Below, piece after piece: positions 1 to 12,183 of a stretch of DNA of 64,000 nt. How positions within the stretch are numbered: the first letter of the stretch is position 1; each line of letters starts with the position of its first letter. Origin of the DNA: Sphingobium abikonense NBRC 16140. GTDB lineage: Bacteria; Pseudomonadota; Alphaproteobacteria; Sphingomonadales; Sphingomonadaceae. Below the pieces are notes generated by a model that saw only the letters and a list, made by a program, of their open reading frames with translations, had not been told where the DNA came from and searched no databases. Made by a program: the position numbers and the translations under genes. The DNA lies in contig NZ_BCYT01000001.1 in assembly GCF_001598335.1 (NCBI RefSeq), positions 124,001 to 188,000 on the forward strand. Direction: 5' to 3'.

Positions 1-2652
<2,652 letters not shown>

Positions 2653-2673
2653 TTGGGCGAGCGGTTGAATGAC

Positions 2674-2709
2674 AAAGGGCTTCTCCCCGGTGGGAGGAGC
2701 CCTTTTTCT
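2674..2709 (+). terminator. Rho-independent terminator of acnA
   Basis: A 14-bp stem (one G-U pair) with a 4-base loop is followed by a T run. It begins 21 bases after the acnA stop and separates acnA from the convergent GH92 gene. Confidence 0.85.
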
Positions 2710-2737
2710 TGGCATCGCTGATCGGCAGGCTGAGGCC

Positions 2738-5056
2738 TCAAGGGCGATAGGCGGTGGTGGAGAAGGGGCGCGCGCCGGGCTTCGTCGCCCATGACATGTT
2801 CGGCGTCGCCTGCATGGTGAAGCGCAATTCGCCGCCCGCCCGGATTTGCGCGTCTGTGATTGTGCTGCGTTCCAGCGGCTTGCCGTTCAAAGTCACGCCA
2901 CCGACATAGCGGTTCGCGTCGGACAGGCCGTCAGCAATCACGATGAAGTGCTGCCCATTCGGCAAGGTCATCTCCGCCCGCTCTACGAACGGCCGCCCGA
3001 TCACATATTCGTTGCTGCCCGGCGCCACCGGATAGAAACCGAGCGCCGTGAATACCAGCCAAGCGGACATCTGACCCAGGTCGTCATTGCCGGAAAGGCC
3101 ATCGGGCGTGGGCTTATACTGGCTCTCGACAATCTGTTTCAGCCGTTCCTGGGTCCGCCATGGCTGCCCTGCATAATTATAGAGATAGGCGACATGGTGG
3201 CTGGGTTCGTTGCCATGGATATATTGGCCGATCAGGCCGGCAATATCCTCGGCATGGCTATAGTCGATCTTGCTGTTGTCATAATCGAACATCGCGTCCA
3301 GCTTGGCCACGGCCCTGGCGTCGCCGCCCAGCAGGCGGAACAGCCCGCCCTGATCGTGCGGCATGAACCAGCTATATTGCCAGGCATTGCCCTCCGTATA
3401 GTCACTGCCATAGTTGATCGCGGTCGGATCGAATGGCGTGCGGAAGGACCCATCCGATTTTCGCGCGCGCAGGAATCCGGTCTTCGGATCAAAGCTGTTG
3501 CGCCAATTCTGCGCCCGCTTTTCGAACCGCGCCGCGATCGCCGTTTCGCCGAGCTTGCGGGCGAGGCGCGCGATGGTCCAGTCATCATAGGCATATTCGA
3601 CCGTCTTGGACGCGGCTTCGGGTTCGCGATCGATGGGGACATAGCCGAGCGACATATAATCGCTAAGGCCGCCATAGGGTGCATAATCGGCGCTGGCCAC
3701 CATGGCCTTGAGCGCGCCCGCGCAGTCTATGCCCCTTATCCCCTTGAGGCAGGCGTCGGCGATGACCGGCACGGCATGATAGCCGATCATCGTCCAGGTT
3801 TCCTTGCCCGCAAACTGCCAGACGGGCAGGATACCGAACGGGCTGGCCTTCTGGCTGGCGACCAGCGAATTGACGAAGTCGGCGTTGCGTTCTTCGGGCT
3901 GGATCAGCGTCAGTAGCGGGTGTTCGGCGCGGAACGTGTCCCATAGTGAAAAAGTGGAATAGCGGGTGGTCCTGTCGCCGGCATGGACCTGATCGTCCGG
4001 CCCCCGCCAGCGTCCGTCGGCATCGCTCCACACGCTCGGCGCCATCAGGCTGTGATAGAGCGCGGTGTAGACATTGATGCGCATCGGCTTTGGCGCATCG
4101 ATCTTCACGCGGCCCAGCGCCTCGGCCCAGGCGGCACGGGTTCTGGCGCGGATCGCATCGAAATCGCCCGGCTCGCCGTCGAGGTTCGCAATCGCGCCAT
4201 CCTCGTCCACGCCCGATAGCGCGACCTTCACCTCCAACGGCTTACCCAGTGCGCCGAAGTCGAACTGCGCGATCAGCGCCCGGCCAGACAGGGAATCCAG
4301 CGTTTCGGAACCGCGACCCGGCCCCTTGAACCCCTTGTAGAGGATATTCTCCTCCGTGCTGATCAGCTTATGGCCGGTCACCGGCGCGGAAAAGCGCATG
4401 GCGAAGAAGATGCGGCGTGGGCTTGCCCAGCCGCGTACCTCGCGCGATCCGGTGATCGTGCCGTCGGGCCTAATTCGCACCGACGACCACAGGATCTTGC
4501 CGGGATAATCATAGATGATGCTGCGCAGGTCGATGAGCAGATGCGCCACCTTGCCGGCCGGGAAGGCGTAGCGATGAACGCCGACGCGCGTTCCTGCGGT
4601 CATTTCCGCCCGCACGCCGGGGTCAGTCAGCGTCACCGCATAATAGCCCGGCGTCGCCATCTCATCGGCCTTGCGCGATCGAAAGCCCGGTGTGTCCGCG
4701 TCGCCCGCTTTGAGGGGCACAGTGTCCCCGCTGACCGGCATGACCAGAAAATCACCAAGGTCGCTATGGCCGGCCCCCGAAAAATGGGTGTGGGAAAAGC
4801 CCAGTATCACGGGGTCTTCATGACGATAGCCCGACGCCCAGTCATAAGTTTCCCGCGCCGCGCCGACACGGGTGTCGGGCGACAATTGCACCATGCCGAA
4901 AGGTGCGACCGCACCGGGGAAGGTGTGTCCCTCACCGCTTGTACCGATGAACGGATCGACCGCCTCTACAGGATCGGGTGCGGGCTGCTGGGCGGATAGG
5001 GCGGTGCTGTTGAGCAGGCTGGCCGCGACGGCCAGACGGAGGAAGCGACAGGACAT
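2738..5056 (-). CDS. GH92 family glycosidase, probable exported alpha-mannosidase
   Basis: GH92 enzymes are calcium-dependent exo-alpha-mannosidases (mostly alpha-1,2) that trim mannose from glycans. The start at 5056 gives 772 residues and a clear signal peptide (MSCRFLRLAVAASLLNSTAL, cleavage near SAQQ). The longer open frame back to 5257 encodes an unconserved leader, so I rejected it. Family landmarks are the N-terminal DPFIGTSGEGHTFPG, the central YSTFSLWDTFRAEHPL, GNEPSHHVAYLYNYAG and the C-terminal GLSGNDDLGQMSAWLVF. The gene is divergent from a GH27 gene with an operator-like palindrome between them, which suggests joint control in glycan use. The exact linkage specificity cannot be read from sequence. 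Confidence 0.92.
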   Translation of the reverse strand: MSCRFLRLAVAASLLNSTALSAQQPAPDPVEAVDPFIGTSGEGHTFPGAVAPFGMVQLSPDTRVGAARETYDWASGYRHEDPVILGFSHTHFSGAGHSDLGDFLVMPVSGDTVPLKAGDADTPGFRSRKADEMATPGYYAVTLTDPGVRAEMTAGTRVGVHRYAFPAGKVAHLLIDLRSIIYDYPGKILWSSVRIRPDGTITGSREVRGWASPRRIFFAMRFSAPVTGHKLISTEENILYKGFKGPGRGSETLDSLSGRALIAQFDFGALGKPLEVKVALSGVDEDGAIANLDGEPGDFDAIRARTRAAWAEALGRVKIDAPKPMRINVYTALYHSLMAPSVWSDADGRWRGPDDQVHAGDRTTRYSTFSLWDTFRAEHPLLTLIQPEERNADFVNSLVASQKASPFGILPVWQFAGKETWTMIGYHAVPVIADACLKGIRGIDCAGALKAMVASADYAPYGGLSDYMSLGYVPIDREPEAASKTVEYAYDDWTIARLARKLGETAIAARFEKRAQNWRNSFDPKTGFLRARKSDGSFRTPFDPTAINYGSDYTEGNAWQYSWFMPHDQGGLFRLLGGDARAVAKLDAMFDYDNSKIDYSHAEDIAGLIGQYIHGNEPSHHVAYLYNYAGQPWRTQERLKQIVESQYKPTPDGLSGNDDLGQMSAWLVFTALGFYPVAPGSNEYVIGRPFVERAEMTLPNGQHFIVIADGLSDANRYVGGVTLNGKPLERSTITDAQIRAGGELRFTMQATPNMSWATKPGARPFSTTAYRP

Positions 5057-5090
5057 GAAGACAGTTAAACCATGGCTGTGACTGTCCGCC

Positions 5091-5105
5091 AAGCGCTTAG
5101 CGCTT
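5091..5105. promoter_or_regulatory. Operator-like palindrome between GH92 and GH27 genes
   Basis: AAGCGCTTAGCGCTT is an almost perfect inverted repeat. Its first eight bases (AAGCGCTT) are themselves palindromic with a central CG, the usual form of LacI-family operators. It lies 35 bases upstream of each start codon, so one repressor could control both genes. No LacI-type regulator gene is present in the window. The assignment is an inference from shape and position. Confidence 0.4.
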
Positions 5106-5139
5106 GATCTGACAGGCTGGCTGCGGTTTACTCCTACAA

Positions 5140-6501
5140 ATGAAGAGGATGCATTTGCAAACAAGCCGCCGCACGATGTTGGCGGGCAGCATGGCCGGGC
5201 TGACGGCGGCCGCAGTCGCGCAAGCCCCACAGCGCCGCGCCGCCGATGGGGCATCACTGTTGGCGCCCCGTCCGCCGATGGGCTGGAACAGTTGGAACAG
5301 CTTTGCCACCACCATCACTGAAGCGCAGGCGCGCGAAACCGCGCGGATCATGGCGGATAAGCTGCTGCCCTTCGGCTATGACATCTTCACGGTCGACATC
5401 CAGTGGTATGAACCCGAAGCATCCAGCTACAGCTATAACGCAAAGCCCAAACCAGCGATGGACGCCTATGGCCGGATGATCCCCGCGCCCAATCGCTTTC
5501 CCTCCAGCGCAGGCGGCAAGGGCTTCGCGCCGCTGGCGCAGGCAGTACATGCGCTGGGCCTCAAATTCGGCATTCATGTCATGCGCGGCATTCCGCGAGC
5601 GGCGGTGGAGGCAAACCTGCCGATCCTTGGCACCAAATATCGCGCCGCCGACATTGCCGACCGGACCAGCATCTGTTCCTGGAACCCGGACATGTACGGC
5701 GTTGACATGGCCCGGCCCGGCGCGCAGGCCTATTATGACAGCATCTTCCGCCTCTATGCCGACTGGGGCGTCGATTTCGTCAAGATGGACGATATGAGCC
5801 GCCCCTATGACGCGCATGCGGCGGAGATCGAGGCGGCGCATAAGGCGATCCAGGCGACTGGACGTCCCATCATCCTCAGCCTCTCCCCCGGCGAAACACC
5901 GGTGATCCGGGGCGACCATGTCCGCAAATATGCGCAGATGTGGCGCATCTCCGATGATTTCTGGGATGAATGGCCCATGCTGGAGGCGCAGTTCACGCGT
6001 CTGGAAAACTGGACGCCTTGGCGCGGGCCGGACAGCTGGCCCGACGCCGACATGCTGCCGCTCGGCCGGCTGGCGTTGGGCGAACGCGATACCCGCTTCA
6101 CGCCTGACGAGCAGCGCACGCTGGTGACGCTCTGGGCGATTGCCCGTTCGCCGCTGATCATGGGGGGCGACCTGCGTCATCTCGACGCAGCGACCCTGTC
6201 GCTGCTCACCAATCGGGAGGTGATTGCGGTCAACCAGGCAAGCCGCGACAGTCGCCCGCATTTCATCGAGGATGGCACGCGCATCTGGTCCGCCACGGCG
6301 GAGGATGGTGGCGGCCGCTATCTGGCGCTGTTCAACACCAGCGACAAGGCGCGGGAGGTCGGCATCGACCTCAAAACCCTCGGCCTCACCCGGCCCGTCG
6401 CCGTGCGCGACCTGTGGGCCGGAACGGCGCTGGGTTCACAGGCGGAGCGCGTCGCTGCCGCGTTGCCGGCACATGGTGCGGCGCTCTATCGATTGAGTTG
6501 A
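5140..6501 (+). CDS. GH27 family alpha-galactosidase-like protein
   Basis: This is a 453-residue retaining glycosidase of family GH27, which hydrolyses alpha-galactosides or related sugars. The N-terminus has a Tat-like signal (SRRTMLAGSMAG), so export is likely. PPMGWNSWNSFA opens the TIM barrel. The nucleophile should be Asp217 in DFVKMDD and the acid/base Asp272 in WRISDDFWDEW. A beta-sandwich follows from about residue 370. A second ATG at 5149 is possible as start, and neither has a convincing ribosome binding site. The gene is divergent from the GH92 gene and converges on the M28 peptidase gene with 16 bases between stops. Substrate is unknown. Confidence 0.9.
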   Translation: MKRMHLQTSRRTMLAGSMAGLTAAAVAQAPQRRAADGASLLAPRPPMGWNSWNSFATTITEAQARETARIMADKLLPFGYDIFTVDIQWYEPEASSYSYNAKPKPAMDAYGRMIPAPNRFPSSAGGKGFAPLAQAVHALGLKFGIHVMRGIPRAAVEANLPILGTKYRAADIADRTSICSWNPDMYGVDMARPGAQAYYDSIFRLYADWGVDFVKMDDMSRPYDAHAAEIEAAHKAIQATGRPIILSLSPGETPVIRGDHVRKYAQMWRISDDFWDEWPMLEAQFTRLENWTPWRGPDSWPDADMLPLGRLALGERDTRFTPDEQRTLVTLWAIARSPLIMGGDLRHLDAATLSLLTNREVIAVNQASRDSRPHFIEDGTRIWSATAEDGGGRYLALFNTSDKAREVGIDLKTLGLTRPVAVRDLWAGTALGSQAERVAAALPAHGAALYRLS

Positions 6502-6517
6502 GCCGGCACGGTCCCGG

Positions 6518-8182
6518 TCACTGCCGGACACTCGCGCTTTTGTCGCGGATGGCCTTGAACTCGGACCCCGGCTTCCATTCGGGCCAGCGGTCCGACGTGG
6601 CGAGGTCCCGGCCAATGTCGAGCATCAGGTCGATGTCCTGCGCCGCGCCGTCCAGGTTCCAGCTATCGTCCACCGCGTCACAGGCCTGGTGATAGCATTT
6701 GCCGGTATAGGCATCGACCCAAGCCTGACCAGCGGTCCGGCCACCCTCAACCAGGTCCGACGCCCCGGCAATGCCCATCATCAGCAGCACAGGGACACCG
6801 CGCTTGGCCATGGAGAAATGATCGGCGCGATAGAAAAGCCCGCGTTCGGGCAGGCTTTCCTGCGTCACGACGCGGCCCTGCTTCGCGGCGAAGCGGGCAA
6901 GGTCGTCCTCCAGCATATTCTGCCCCTTTCCGACCAGGATGACATCCTTCGCCTTGCCGGCGGTCTGAAGAATGTCGATGGTCAGGTTCGCGACCGTCTT
7001 GTCGAGCGGATAGACGGGATTGAGCGCATAATGTTCGGACCCCAGCAGGCCGCGTTCCTCGGCCGTCCAGGCGGCAAACAGGACCGAACGGTCTGGCGTC
7101 GGCCCGGCCTTGAACGCGCGGGCGATCTCGAACATGGCGGCGACGCCCAGCGCGTCGTCATTGGCCCCGGCGCGATAGATGCGGTCCTGCGCATCGGGTT
7201 CGCCCTTGCCATAGGCGTCCCAATGCGCGCCATACATTACCGTTTCGTCAGGGCGTTTGGCCCCCGGAATGCGCGCGAGCACATTGGCGCGCTGCACCAC
7301 ATCCTGCGTTACCGGGAAGCTGGCTGAAAATGTCGCGCCGTTGAGTTCGACCGGCTTGAAAGCGGCGAATCGCGCCTGCCTGCGCAGCGCCGCCAGATCC
7401 TGACCCGCGCCGGCGAACAGCGCCTTGGCCGCATCCCCCGCGATCCAGCCCTGCAATTGAAGGCTTGTCAGCTTGTCGGCGGGGCGGACCAGATCGTAGT
7501 TTTCGCCGGCCGGGCTTTTTACCACATTCCAGCCATAGCCCGCACCGGGCGTATCATGCACGATCAACGCGCCGATCGCACCGCGCCGCGCGGCTTCCTC
7601 GAACTTGTAGGTCCAGCGGCCATAATAGGTCATGGTCTTGCCGCCGAACTTGCCGATTGCATCCTCCCCCTTCACCGCTTCGAAATCGGGGTCATTGACC
7701 AGGAAGACCGCGACCTTGCCTTTCAGGTCGACGCCCTTGAAATCGTCCCAGCCCCGTTCCGGCGCGGACACGCCATAGCCGACAAAGACCATCGGCGCCT
7801 TGTCGATGCTGACTTCATTCTTGGGTTGCAGCGTCGACACATAGACATTTTCGCCGAAGGTCCAGGGCGTCGTTTCGGTGCCTTGCGTCACGGCCAGCCG
7901 CGACGGCTTGCCCAGACGGGTGTGCAGCAACGGCACGGTCTGCACCCATTGGCCGTCAGGGCCGCCCGGCTCCAGACCCAGCGCCTCGAACCGGCCGATC
8001 AGATAGCCGATCGTCCGTTCCTCCCCGATCGTGCCGGGCGCACGGCCCTGAAACAGGTCCGACGCCAGCGTGCGGACGGACGATTCCAGCCGATCAGGCG
8101 TGATCGTCTGAGCCTGCACGATGGTGGGGAGGAGAGGGGCGGCGGACAGGCCTAGGGCCAGGATCAGTGTGCGAACAGTCAT
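6518..8182 (-). CDS. M28 family zinc metallopeptidase with PA domain
   Basis: This 554-residue exported aminopeptidase-type protein begins with a signal peptide (MTVRTLILALGLSAAPLLP, cleavage near VQAQ). A protease-associated insert lies at about 130-290. The M28 co-catalytic zinc ligands can be followed: His in YGAHWDAYG, Asp in GANDDALG, Glu-Glu in TAEERGLLG, Asp in NLTIDILQ and His in ADHFSMAKRGVP. Such enzymes remove N-terminal residues from peptides in the periplasm or outside. It is convergent with the GH27 gene and about 40 bases downstream of the GST gene on the same strand. Confidence 0.93.
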   Translation of the reverse strand: MTVRTLILALGLSAAPLLPTIVQAQTITPDRLESSVRTLASDLFQGRAPGTIGEERTIGYLIGRFEALGLEPGGPDGQWVQTVPLLHTRLGKPSRLAVTQGTETTPWTFGENVYVSTLQPKNEVSIDKAPMVFVGYGVSAPERGWDDFKGVDLKGKVAVFLVNDPDFEAVKGEDAIGKFGGKTMTYYGRWTYKFEEAARRGAIGALIVHDTPGAGYGWNVVKSPAGENYDLVRPADKLTSLQLQGWIAGDAAKALFAGAGQDLAALRRQARFAAFKPVELNGATFSASFPVTQDVVQRANVLARIPGAKRPDETVMYGAHWDAYGKGEPDAQDRIYRAGANDDALGVAAMFEIARAFKAGPTPDRSVLFAAWTAEERGLLGSEHYALNPVYPLDKTVANLTIDILQTAGKAKDVILVGKGQNMLEDDLARFAAKQGRVVTQESLPERGLFYRADHFSMAKRGVPVLLMMGIAGASDLVEGGRTAGQAWVDAYTGKCYHQACDAVDDSWNLDGAAQDIDLMLDIGRDLATSDRWPEWKPGSEFKAIRDKSASVRQ

Positions 8183-8222
8183 GGCCTTAGCCTTAACTGC
8201 CCAAAGACGAAGGCGAAAGGCC

Positions 8223-8879
8223 CTAGAACTCGGTTTCCAGCTCGATCATTTCGTCCGGTTCCTGGCGGGCGGCGTCGATCCATTCGCGCATCAGCGGCCA
8301 TTCATTGACTGTCTCGCAATAAGCGGCCGACGTCGGATTGACGGCCACCGCATAGGTCAGGAACCGCTGCACAACCGGGGCGAACATGGCGTCGGCCACG
8401 GTGGGCGATGCGCCGAACAGCCAGGGGCCGCCATAGTCGCTCAGGCATTCCGCCCATATTGTTTCCACTCGCTCGATATCGGGGCGGGCGCCGGGGAAGA
8501 TCGGGAAGCGGTCGTGCCGGACTTTCAGGTTCATCGGCAGCGCGGAGCGCAGATTGATGAAGCCCGAATGGATTTCGCCCGATACCGACCGGCAATGCGC
8601 GCGGGCGATACGGTCTGCGGGATACATGCCCCGGTCCGGATACAGTTCGTGCAGATATTCCGCGATCGCCAGCGTGTCCCACACGCTTGCGCCCTCATGC
8701 GTCAGGCGCGGCACAAGAACAGAGGGGGAGAGTAAGAGCAATTCCGCGCGATTGTCCGGATCGTCCAAAGCAACCATCTTTTCCCGGACCGTCAGCCCCG
8801 CGAGTCGACACAACAGCCAACCGCGCAGCGACCAGGATGAATAAGTGCGGCTGGAAAGAGTGAGTTGCGCATCGGCCAT
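8223..8879 (-). CDS. Glutathione S-transferase family protein
   Basis: This 218-residue cytosolic protein has the two-domain GST plan. The thioredoxin-like N-terminus carries SSWSLRGWLLCRLAG, where the Ser is the probable glutathione-activating residue, then VPRLTHEG with the cis-Pro and WDTLAIAEYL. An all-helical C-terminal domain with the GASPTVADAMFAP capping motif follows. The Ser-type motif points to zeta/theta-like GSTs used in detoxification or in isomerising maleyl compounds. It is divergent from the PHB depolymerase gene. Substrate cannot be inferred. Confidence 0.9.
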   Translation of the reverse strand: MADAQLTLSSRTYSSWSLRGWLLCRLAGLTVREKMVALDDPDNRAELLLLSPSVLVPRLTHEGASVWDTLAIAEYLHELYPDRGMYPADRIARAHCRSVSGEIHSGFINLRSALPMNLKVRHDRFPIFPGARPDIERVETIWAECLSDYGGPWLFGASPTVADAMFAPVVQRFLTYAVAVNPTSAAYCETVNEWPLMREWIDAARQEPDEMIELETEF

Positions 8880-9008
8880 GGCTTTACCCCTCGCTATCGC
8901 CCATTAACTCCCATTTATGATGATGCAGTGCAACAGAAAATGCCTGTATAGCGTTTTAGGAAAGAACCGATTCGGGTCACAGGGTCAATATAAGGCAAAA
9001 GTGCGATC

Positions 9009-10232
9009 ATGCGGATGCTCTACAGCGGCTATCAGGCCTGGAACGACATGCTGGCGCCCGCGCGTCTGGGCGCGGAATGGGCGCTCAGCCTGCGCAGGAC
9101 CATGGGGCCGATGGCAGAATGGGCAATGCCGCGTCGTATGTTCGCGCTGATGGACGTGTTCCAGGGCGCGAAGCTGACGCACAAGCGCCCGGCCTATAAT
9201 ATCCACATGGTGCAAAGCGGCAATGCGGATGTCACCGTGCGAGAGGAAATCGCGCTCGACCTGCCCTTTGGCGACCTGCTGCATTTCGTGAAGGATGATG
9301 TCTCGGTCGAGCAGCCGCGCGTGCTGGTCGTCGCGCCCATGTCCGGCCATTTCTCCACCTTGCTGCGCAGCACGGTCGCAACATTGCTGCGCGATCATGA
9401 CGTCTACATCACCGACTGGAAAAATGCGCGCGACGTGCCGCTGTCGGCCGGCCGTTTCGGCTTTGACGATTATGTCGACTATGTGGTCCGCTTCCTGCAG
9501 GAACTGGGGGAGGGCGCGCATCTTGTGTCCGTCTGCCAGCCTTGCGTGCCGGCGATGGCGGCTGTTGCGCTGATGTCGGAAGATCAGGACAAGGCGACTC
9601 CGCGATCCATGACGCTGATGGGCGGGCCGATCGACCCCAATGCCGCGCCCACGGTCGTCAACGACCTCGCCAACGAAAAGCCGATCAAATGGTTTGAGGA
9701 AAATCTGATTTCGGTCGTCCCGTTTCGCTATGCCGGGCGCGGGCGTGAAGTCTATCCAGGCTTTCTGCAATTGTCCGCCTTCATGTCCATGAACATGGAC
9801 CGGCACGGGGCGCAGCATCGCGAACTCTACCAGTTGCTGGCTGACGGCAAGACGGAAGAAGCCGACAAGATCAAGACGTTCTACGAGGAATATTTCGCGG
9901 TCCTCGACATGACCAAGGAATTTTACCTCGAAACCGTCGACATGGTGTTCCAGCGCGCCCTGCTGGCCAAGGGGGAACTGACCGTGCGCGGCCGCAAAAT
10001 CGATCCCGGCGCTATCCACAAGACGGCGTTGCTGACGGTGGAGGGGGAGCGCGATGACGTTTGCGCGGTTGGGCAGACATCCGCCGCGCATGCATTGTGC
10101 ACCGGTCTGCGCCCGCATCTCAAGCGCCATCATCTTCAGCCCGGGGTCGGCCATTATGGTGTCTTTTCCGGCAGCAAATGGGAAAAGCAGGTCTATCCCC
10201 AGGTTCGGAACATGATCCTGGCGATGAATTGA
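9009..10232 (+). CDS. phaZ: Intracellular polyhydroxybutyrate depolymerase
   Basis: This 407-residue enzyme mobilises stored PHB granules. It belongs to the intracellular PhaZ type, which has a cysteine nucleophile in place of the lipase-box serine. Here the box is VSVCQPCVPA, with Cys176 the probable nucleophile by comparison with Ralstonia PhaZ1 (VCQP). There is no signal peptide, fitting a granule-bound cytoplasmic enzyme. Other landmarks are VYITDWKNARDVP and the C-terminal HYGVFSGSKW, which contains the likely catalytic His. The window has no PHB synthase gene, so the storage pathway must be completed elsewhere. Confidence 0.94.
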   Translation: MRMLYSGYQAWNDMLAPARLGAEWALSLRRTMGPMAEWAMPRRMFALMDVFQGAKLTHKRPAYNIHMVQSGNADVTVREEIALDLPFGDLLHFVKDDVSVEQPRVLVVAPMSGHFSTLLRSTVATLLRDHDVYITDWKNARDVPLSAGRFGFDDYVDYVVRFLQELGEGAHLVSVCQPCVPAMAAVALMSEDQDKATPRSMTLMGGPIDPNAAPTVVNDLANEKPIKWFEENLISVVPFRYAGRGREVYPGFLQLSAFMSMNMDRHGAQHRELYQLLADGKTEEADKIKTFYEEYFAVLDMTKEFYLETVDMVFQRALLAKGELTVRGRKIDPGAIHKTALLTVEGERDDVCAVGQTSAAHALCTGLRPHLKRHHLQPGVGHYGVFSGSKWEKQVYPQVRNMILAMN

Positions 10233-10301
10233 CGCCGATCGCTTTTGGCCTTCCCATCTCCAGATTGTCTTTATCCAGCGAGTGTTCGCTGAGCCTGCTT
10301 C

Positions 10302-11051
10302 ATGGCTGATCCGCTGTTCATTGCCTGTGCGCTTGCTGCCGTCGTCCTGTCGGGACTGGCGAAAGGGGGCTTTGCAGGCGTCGGCGCGCTTGCCATGCCG
10401 GTGATGGCGCTCGCGATTGACCCGGTTCGCGGCGCGGCGATCCTGCTGCCGATCCTGATCTTGCAGGACGCTGTCGGCGTCTGGGCCTATCGCCGCAATT
10501 GGGATGGGCGCATCCTGGCCGTCATGCTGCCGGGCGCGGCCGTTGGCATCCTGCTGGGCTGGTTTTTTGCCGCTCAGGTGTCAGAGGTGGCGGTTCTGGG
10601 CGTATTGGGCGTCATTTCGGTTCTGTTCGGCCTGCAAAGACTATGGGTGGAACGCGGCGGGGCGATTACGCTGCCGTCCAACTCCCCTGCCTGGATGGGT
10701 TTTCTGTTTGGCATCGCCAGCGGCTTCACCAGTCAGATCGCCCATGCCGGTTCGCCGCCGTTCCAGATGTGGGTCCTGCCCAAGCGACTGACCCGCGACA
10801 TGCTGGTTGGCACCACCGCCTTCGCCTTTGCCGCGATGAACTGGATGAAGGTGCCGGCCTATGCCGCGCTCGGCCAGTTCAGCCGCGACAATCTGATGGC
10901 CACCGCCATGCTGGCGCCGGTCGCGATCCTGTCGACATTTGCTGGCGTCACGCTGGTACGGCGGGTCGATCCGGCGCGTTTCTATACGCTCATCTATATT
11001 TTGATGATCCTGCTCGGCCTCAAGCTGATGGCCGACGCGTTGCTGGCATGA
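10302..11051 (+). CDS. TauE/SafE family membrane transporter
   Basis: This 249-residue protein of the TSUP family has about eight hydrophobic segments. The family's duplicated signature appears as GLAKGGFAGVGALAMP in the first half and ASGFTSQIAHAGSPPFQ in the second. Characterised members export sulfite, sulfonates or other small sulfur-containing anions, but most are uncharacterised. No sulfur genes are nearby, so no substrate is proposed. It ends in a bidirectional terminator shared with purC. Confidence 0.9.
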   Translation: MADPLFIACALAAVVLSGLAKGGFAGVGALAMPVMALAIDPVRGAAILLPILILQDAVGVWAYRRNWDGRILAVMLPGAAVGILLGWFFAAQVSEVAVLGVLGVISVLFGLQRLWVERGGAITLPSNSPAWMGFLFGIASGFTSQIAHAGSPPFQMWVLPKRLTRDMLVGTTAFAFAAMNWMKVPAYAALGQFSRDNLMATAMLAPVAILSTFAGVTLVRRVDPARFYTLIYILMILLGLKLMADALLA

Positions 11052-11059
11052 GCCAGAAA

Positions 11060-11085
11060 AAAGGCCGGCGCTGTGGCCGGCCTTT
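11060..11085. terminator. Bidirectional terminator between tauE-like gene and purC
   Basis: A perfect 10-bp stem (AAAGGCCGGC with its complement) and a 6-base loop fill the gap between the two convergent stop codons. A and T runs on the flanks let it work for both genes. Confidence 0.85.
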
Positions 11086-11088
11086 GCC

Positions 11089-11871
11089 TTATTCCTTTTC
11101 GCGCTTCTTGCGATGCGTGTCGAGGTCCAGGACAGTGGTGTCCAGCCCCTCTGGCAGCAGACCCAGCCGCCGCGCGACTTCCTGATAGGCTTCGACTTCG
11201 CCGCCCAGGTCGCGGCGGAACCGGTCTTTGTCCAGTTTCTCGTTGGTAGCCATGTCCCACAGGCGGCAACCGTCCGGGCTGATCTCGTCGGCCAGGATGA
11301 TGCGGCTGTAATCGCCGTCGTAAAGCCGTCCGAACTCCAGCTTAAAGTCGATGAGGCGGATGCCGATGCCCGCAAACAGGCCGCACAGAAAATCATTCAC
11401 GCGGATCGCCATGTCGGCAATGTCGTGCATTTCTTCCTGCGTCGCCCAGCCGAAGCAGGCGATATGTTCCTCGGACACGAGCGGATCGCCCAGCGCGTCG
11501 TCCTTGTAGCAATATTCGATCAATGTGCGCGGCAACTGGGTGCCTTCTTCGATCCCCAGCTTCTTGGAGAGCGACCCGGCGGCAACATTGCGCACGATCA
11601 CCTCGATCGGCACGATTTCGACCTGGCGGATCAGCTGCTCGCGCATATTGAGGCGGCGGATGAAGTGGGTCGGCACGCCGATCTGGCCGAGCAGGGTGAA
11701 GACATGCTCGGAAATGCGGTTGTTCAGCACGCCCTTGCCGGAAATCGTGCCCTTTTTCTGCGCGTTGAAGGCAGTGGCGTCATCCTTGAAATATTGGATG
11801 ATCGTGCCCGGCTCGGGGCCTTCATAAAGGATCTTTGCCTTGCCTTCGTAAATCTGGCGGCGACGGGCCAT
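11089..11871 (-). CDS. purC: SAICAR synthase PurC
   Basis: Phosphoribosylaminoimidazole-succinocarboxamide synthase joins aspartate to CAIR with ATP in purine synthesis. The 260 residues match the bacterial length. The family motifs are [38 protein letters not shown] (close to the PROSITE signature), [10 protein letters not shown] and [15 protein letters not shown]. The C-terminus is basic (HRKKREKE). A small membrane-protein gene lies upstream on the same strand with about 145 bases between. Confidence 0.98.
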   Translation of the reverse strand: MARRRQIYEGKAKILYEGPEPGTIIQYFKDDATAFNAQKKGTISGKGVLNNRISEHVFTLLGQIGVPTHFIRRLNMREQLIRQVEIVPIEVIVRNVAAGSLSKKLGIEEGTQLPRTLIEYCYKDDALGDPLVSEEHIACFGWATQEEMHDIADMAIRVNDFLCGLFAGIGIRLIDFKLEFGRLYDGDYSRIILADEISPDGCRLWDMATNEKLDKDRFRRDLGGEVEAYQEVARRLGLLPEGLDTTVLDLDTHRKKREKE

Positions 11872-12017
11872 GCGCGTTCCTGACCTTTTTTCTCAAAAAC
11901 ACTGCGCCCCGGCAATCGCGAATCGAAAAGGATCAGCGGGTGCCGGGGCTGTTCGCGCAGGCCCATAGAGCAATCTCACCGCCGGTGCAATTGGCGGGCA
12001 GAAACGCTGTCCCTTGG

Positions 12018-12152
12018 CTAGAGCACATCGCCAAACATGAACCAGAGCAGCGCGACCCAAGCGACCAGTCCCACCGCGGCGATGATGACGCCCGAGCGCG
12101 CCTGAATGGCGGCCCACGGCCCGCCCGCCTCATTGTCATCATCCCGCTGCAT
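12018..12152 (-). CDS. Small single-pass membrane protein, 44 residues
   Basis: A short frame encodes MQRDDDNEAGGPWAAIQARS followed by one hydrophobic helix (residues 21-40, GVIIAAVGLVAWVALLWFMF) and ends GDVL. The acidic N-terminus and single helix suggest an inner-membrane microprotein. It sits in a 310-base gap between purC and otsA that has no other gene. I do not recognise a named family. Coding character (charged head, clean helix, stop directly after it) supports it, but there is no strong ribosome binding site. Confidence 0.6.
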   Translation of the reverse strand: MQRDDDNEAGGPWAAIQARSGVIIAAVGLVAWVALLWFMFGDVL

Positions 12153-12183
12153 CAACGCAGCCTAACGAGCGCTGCGAACGCGC

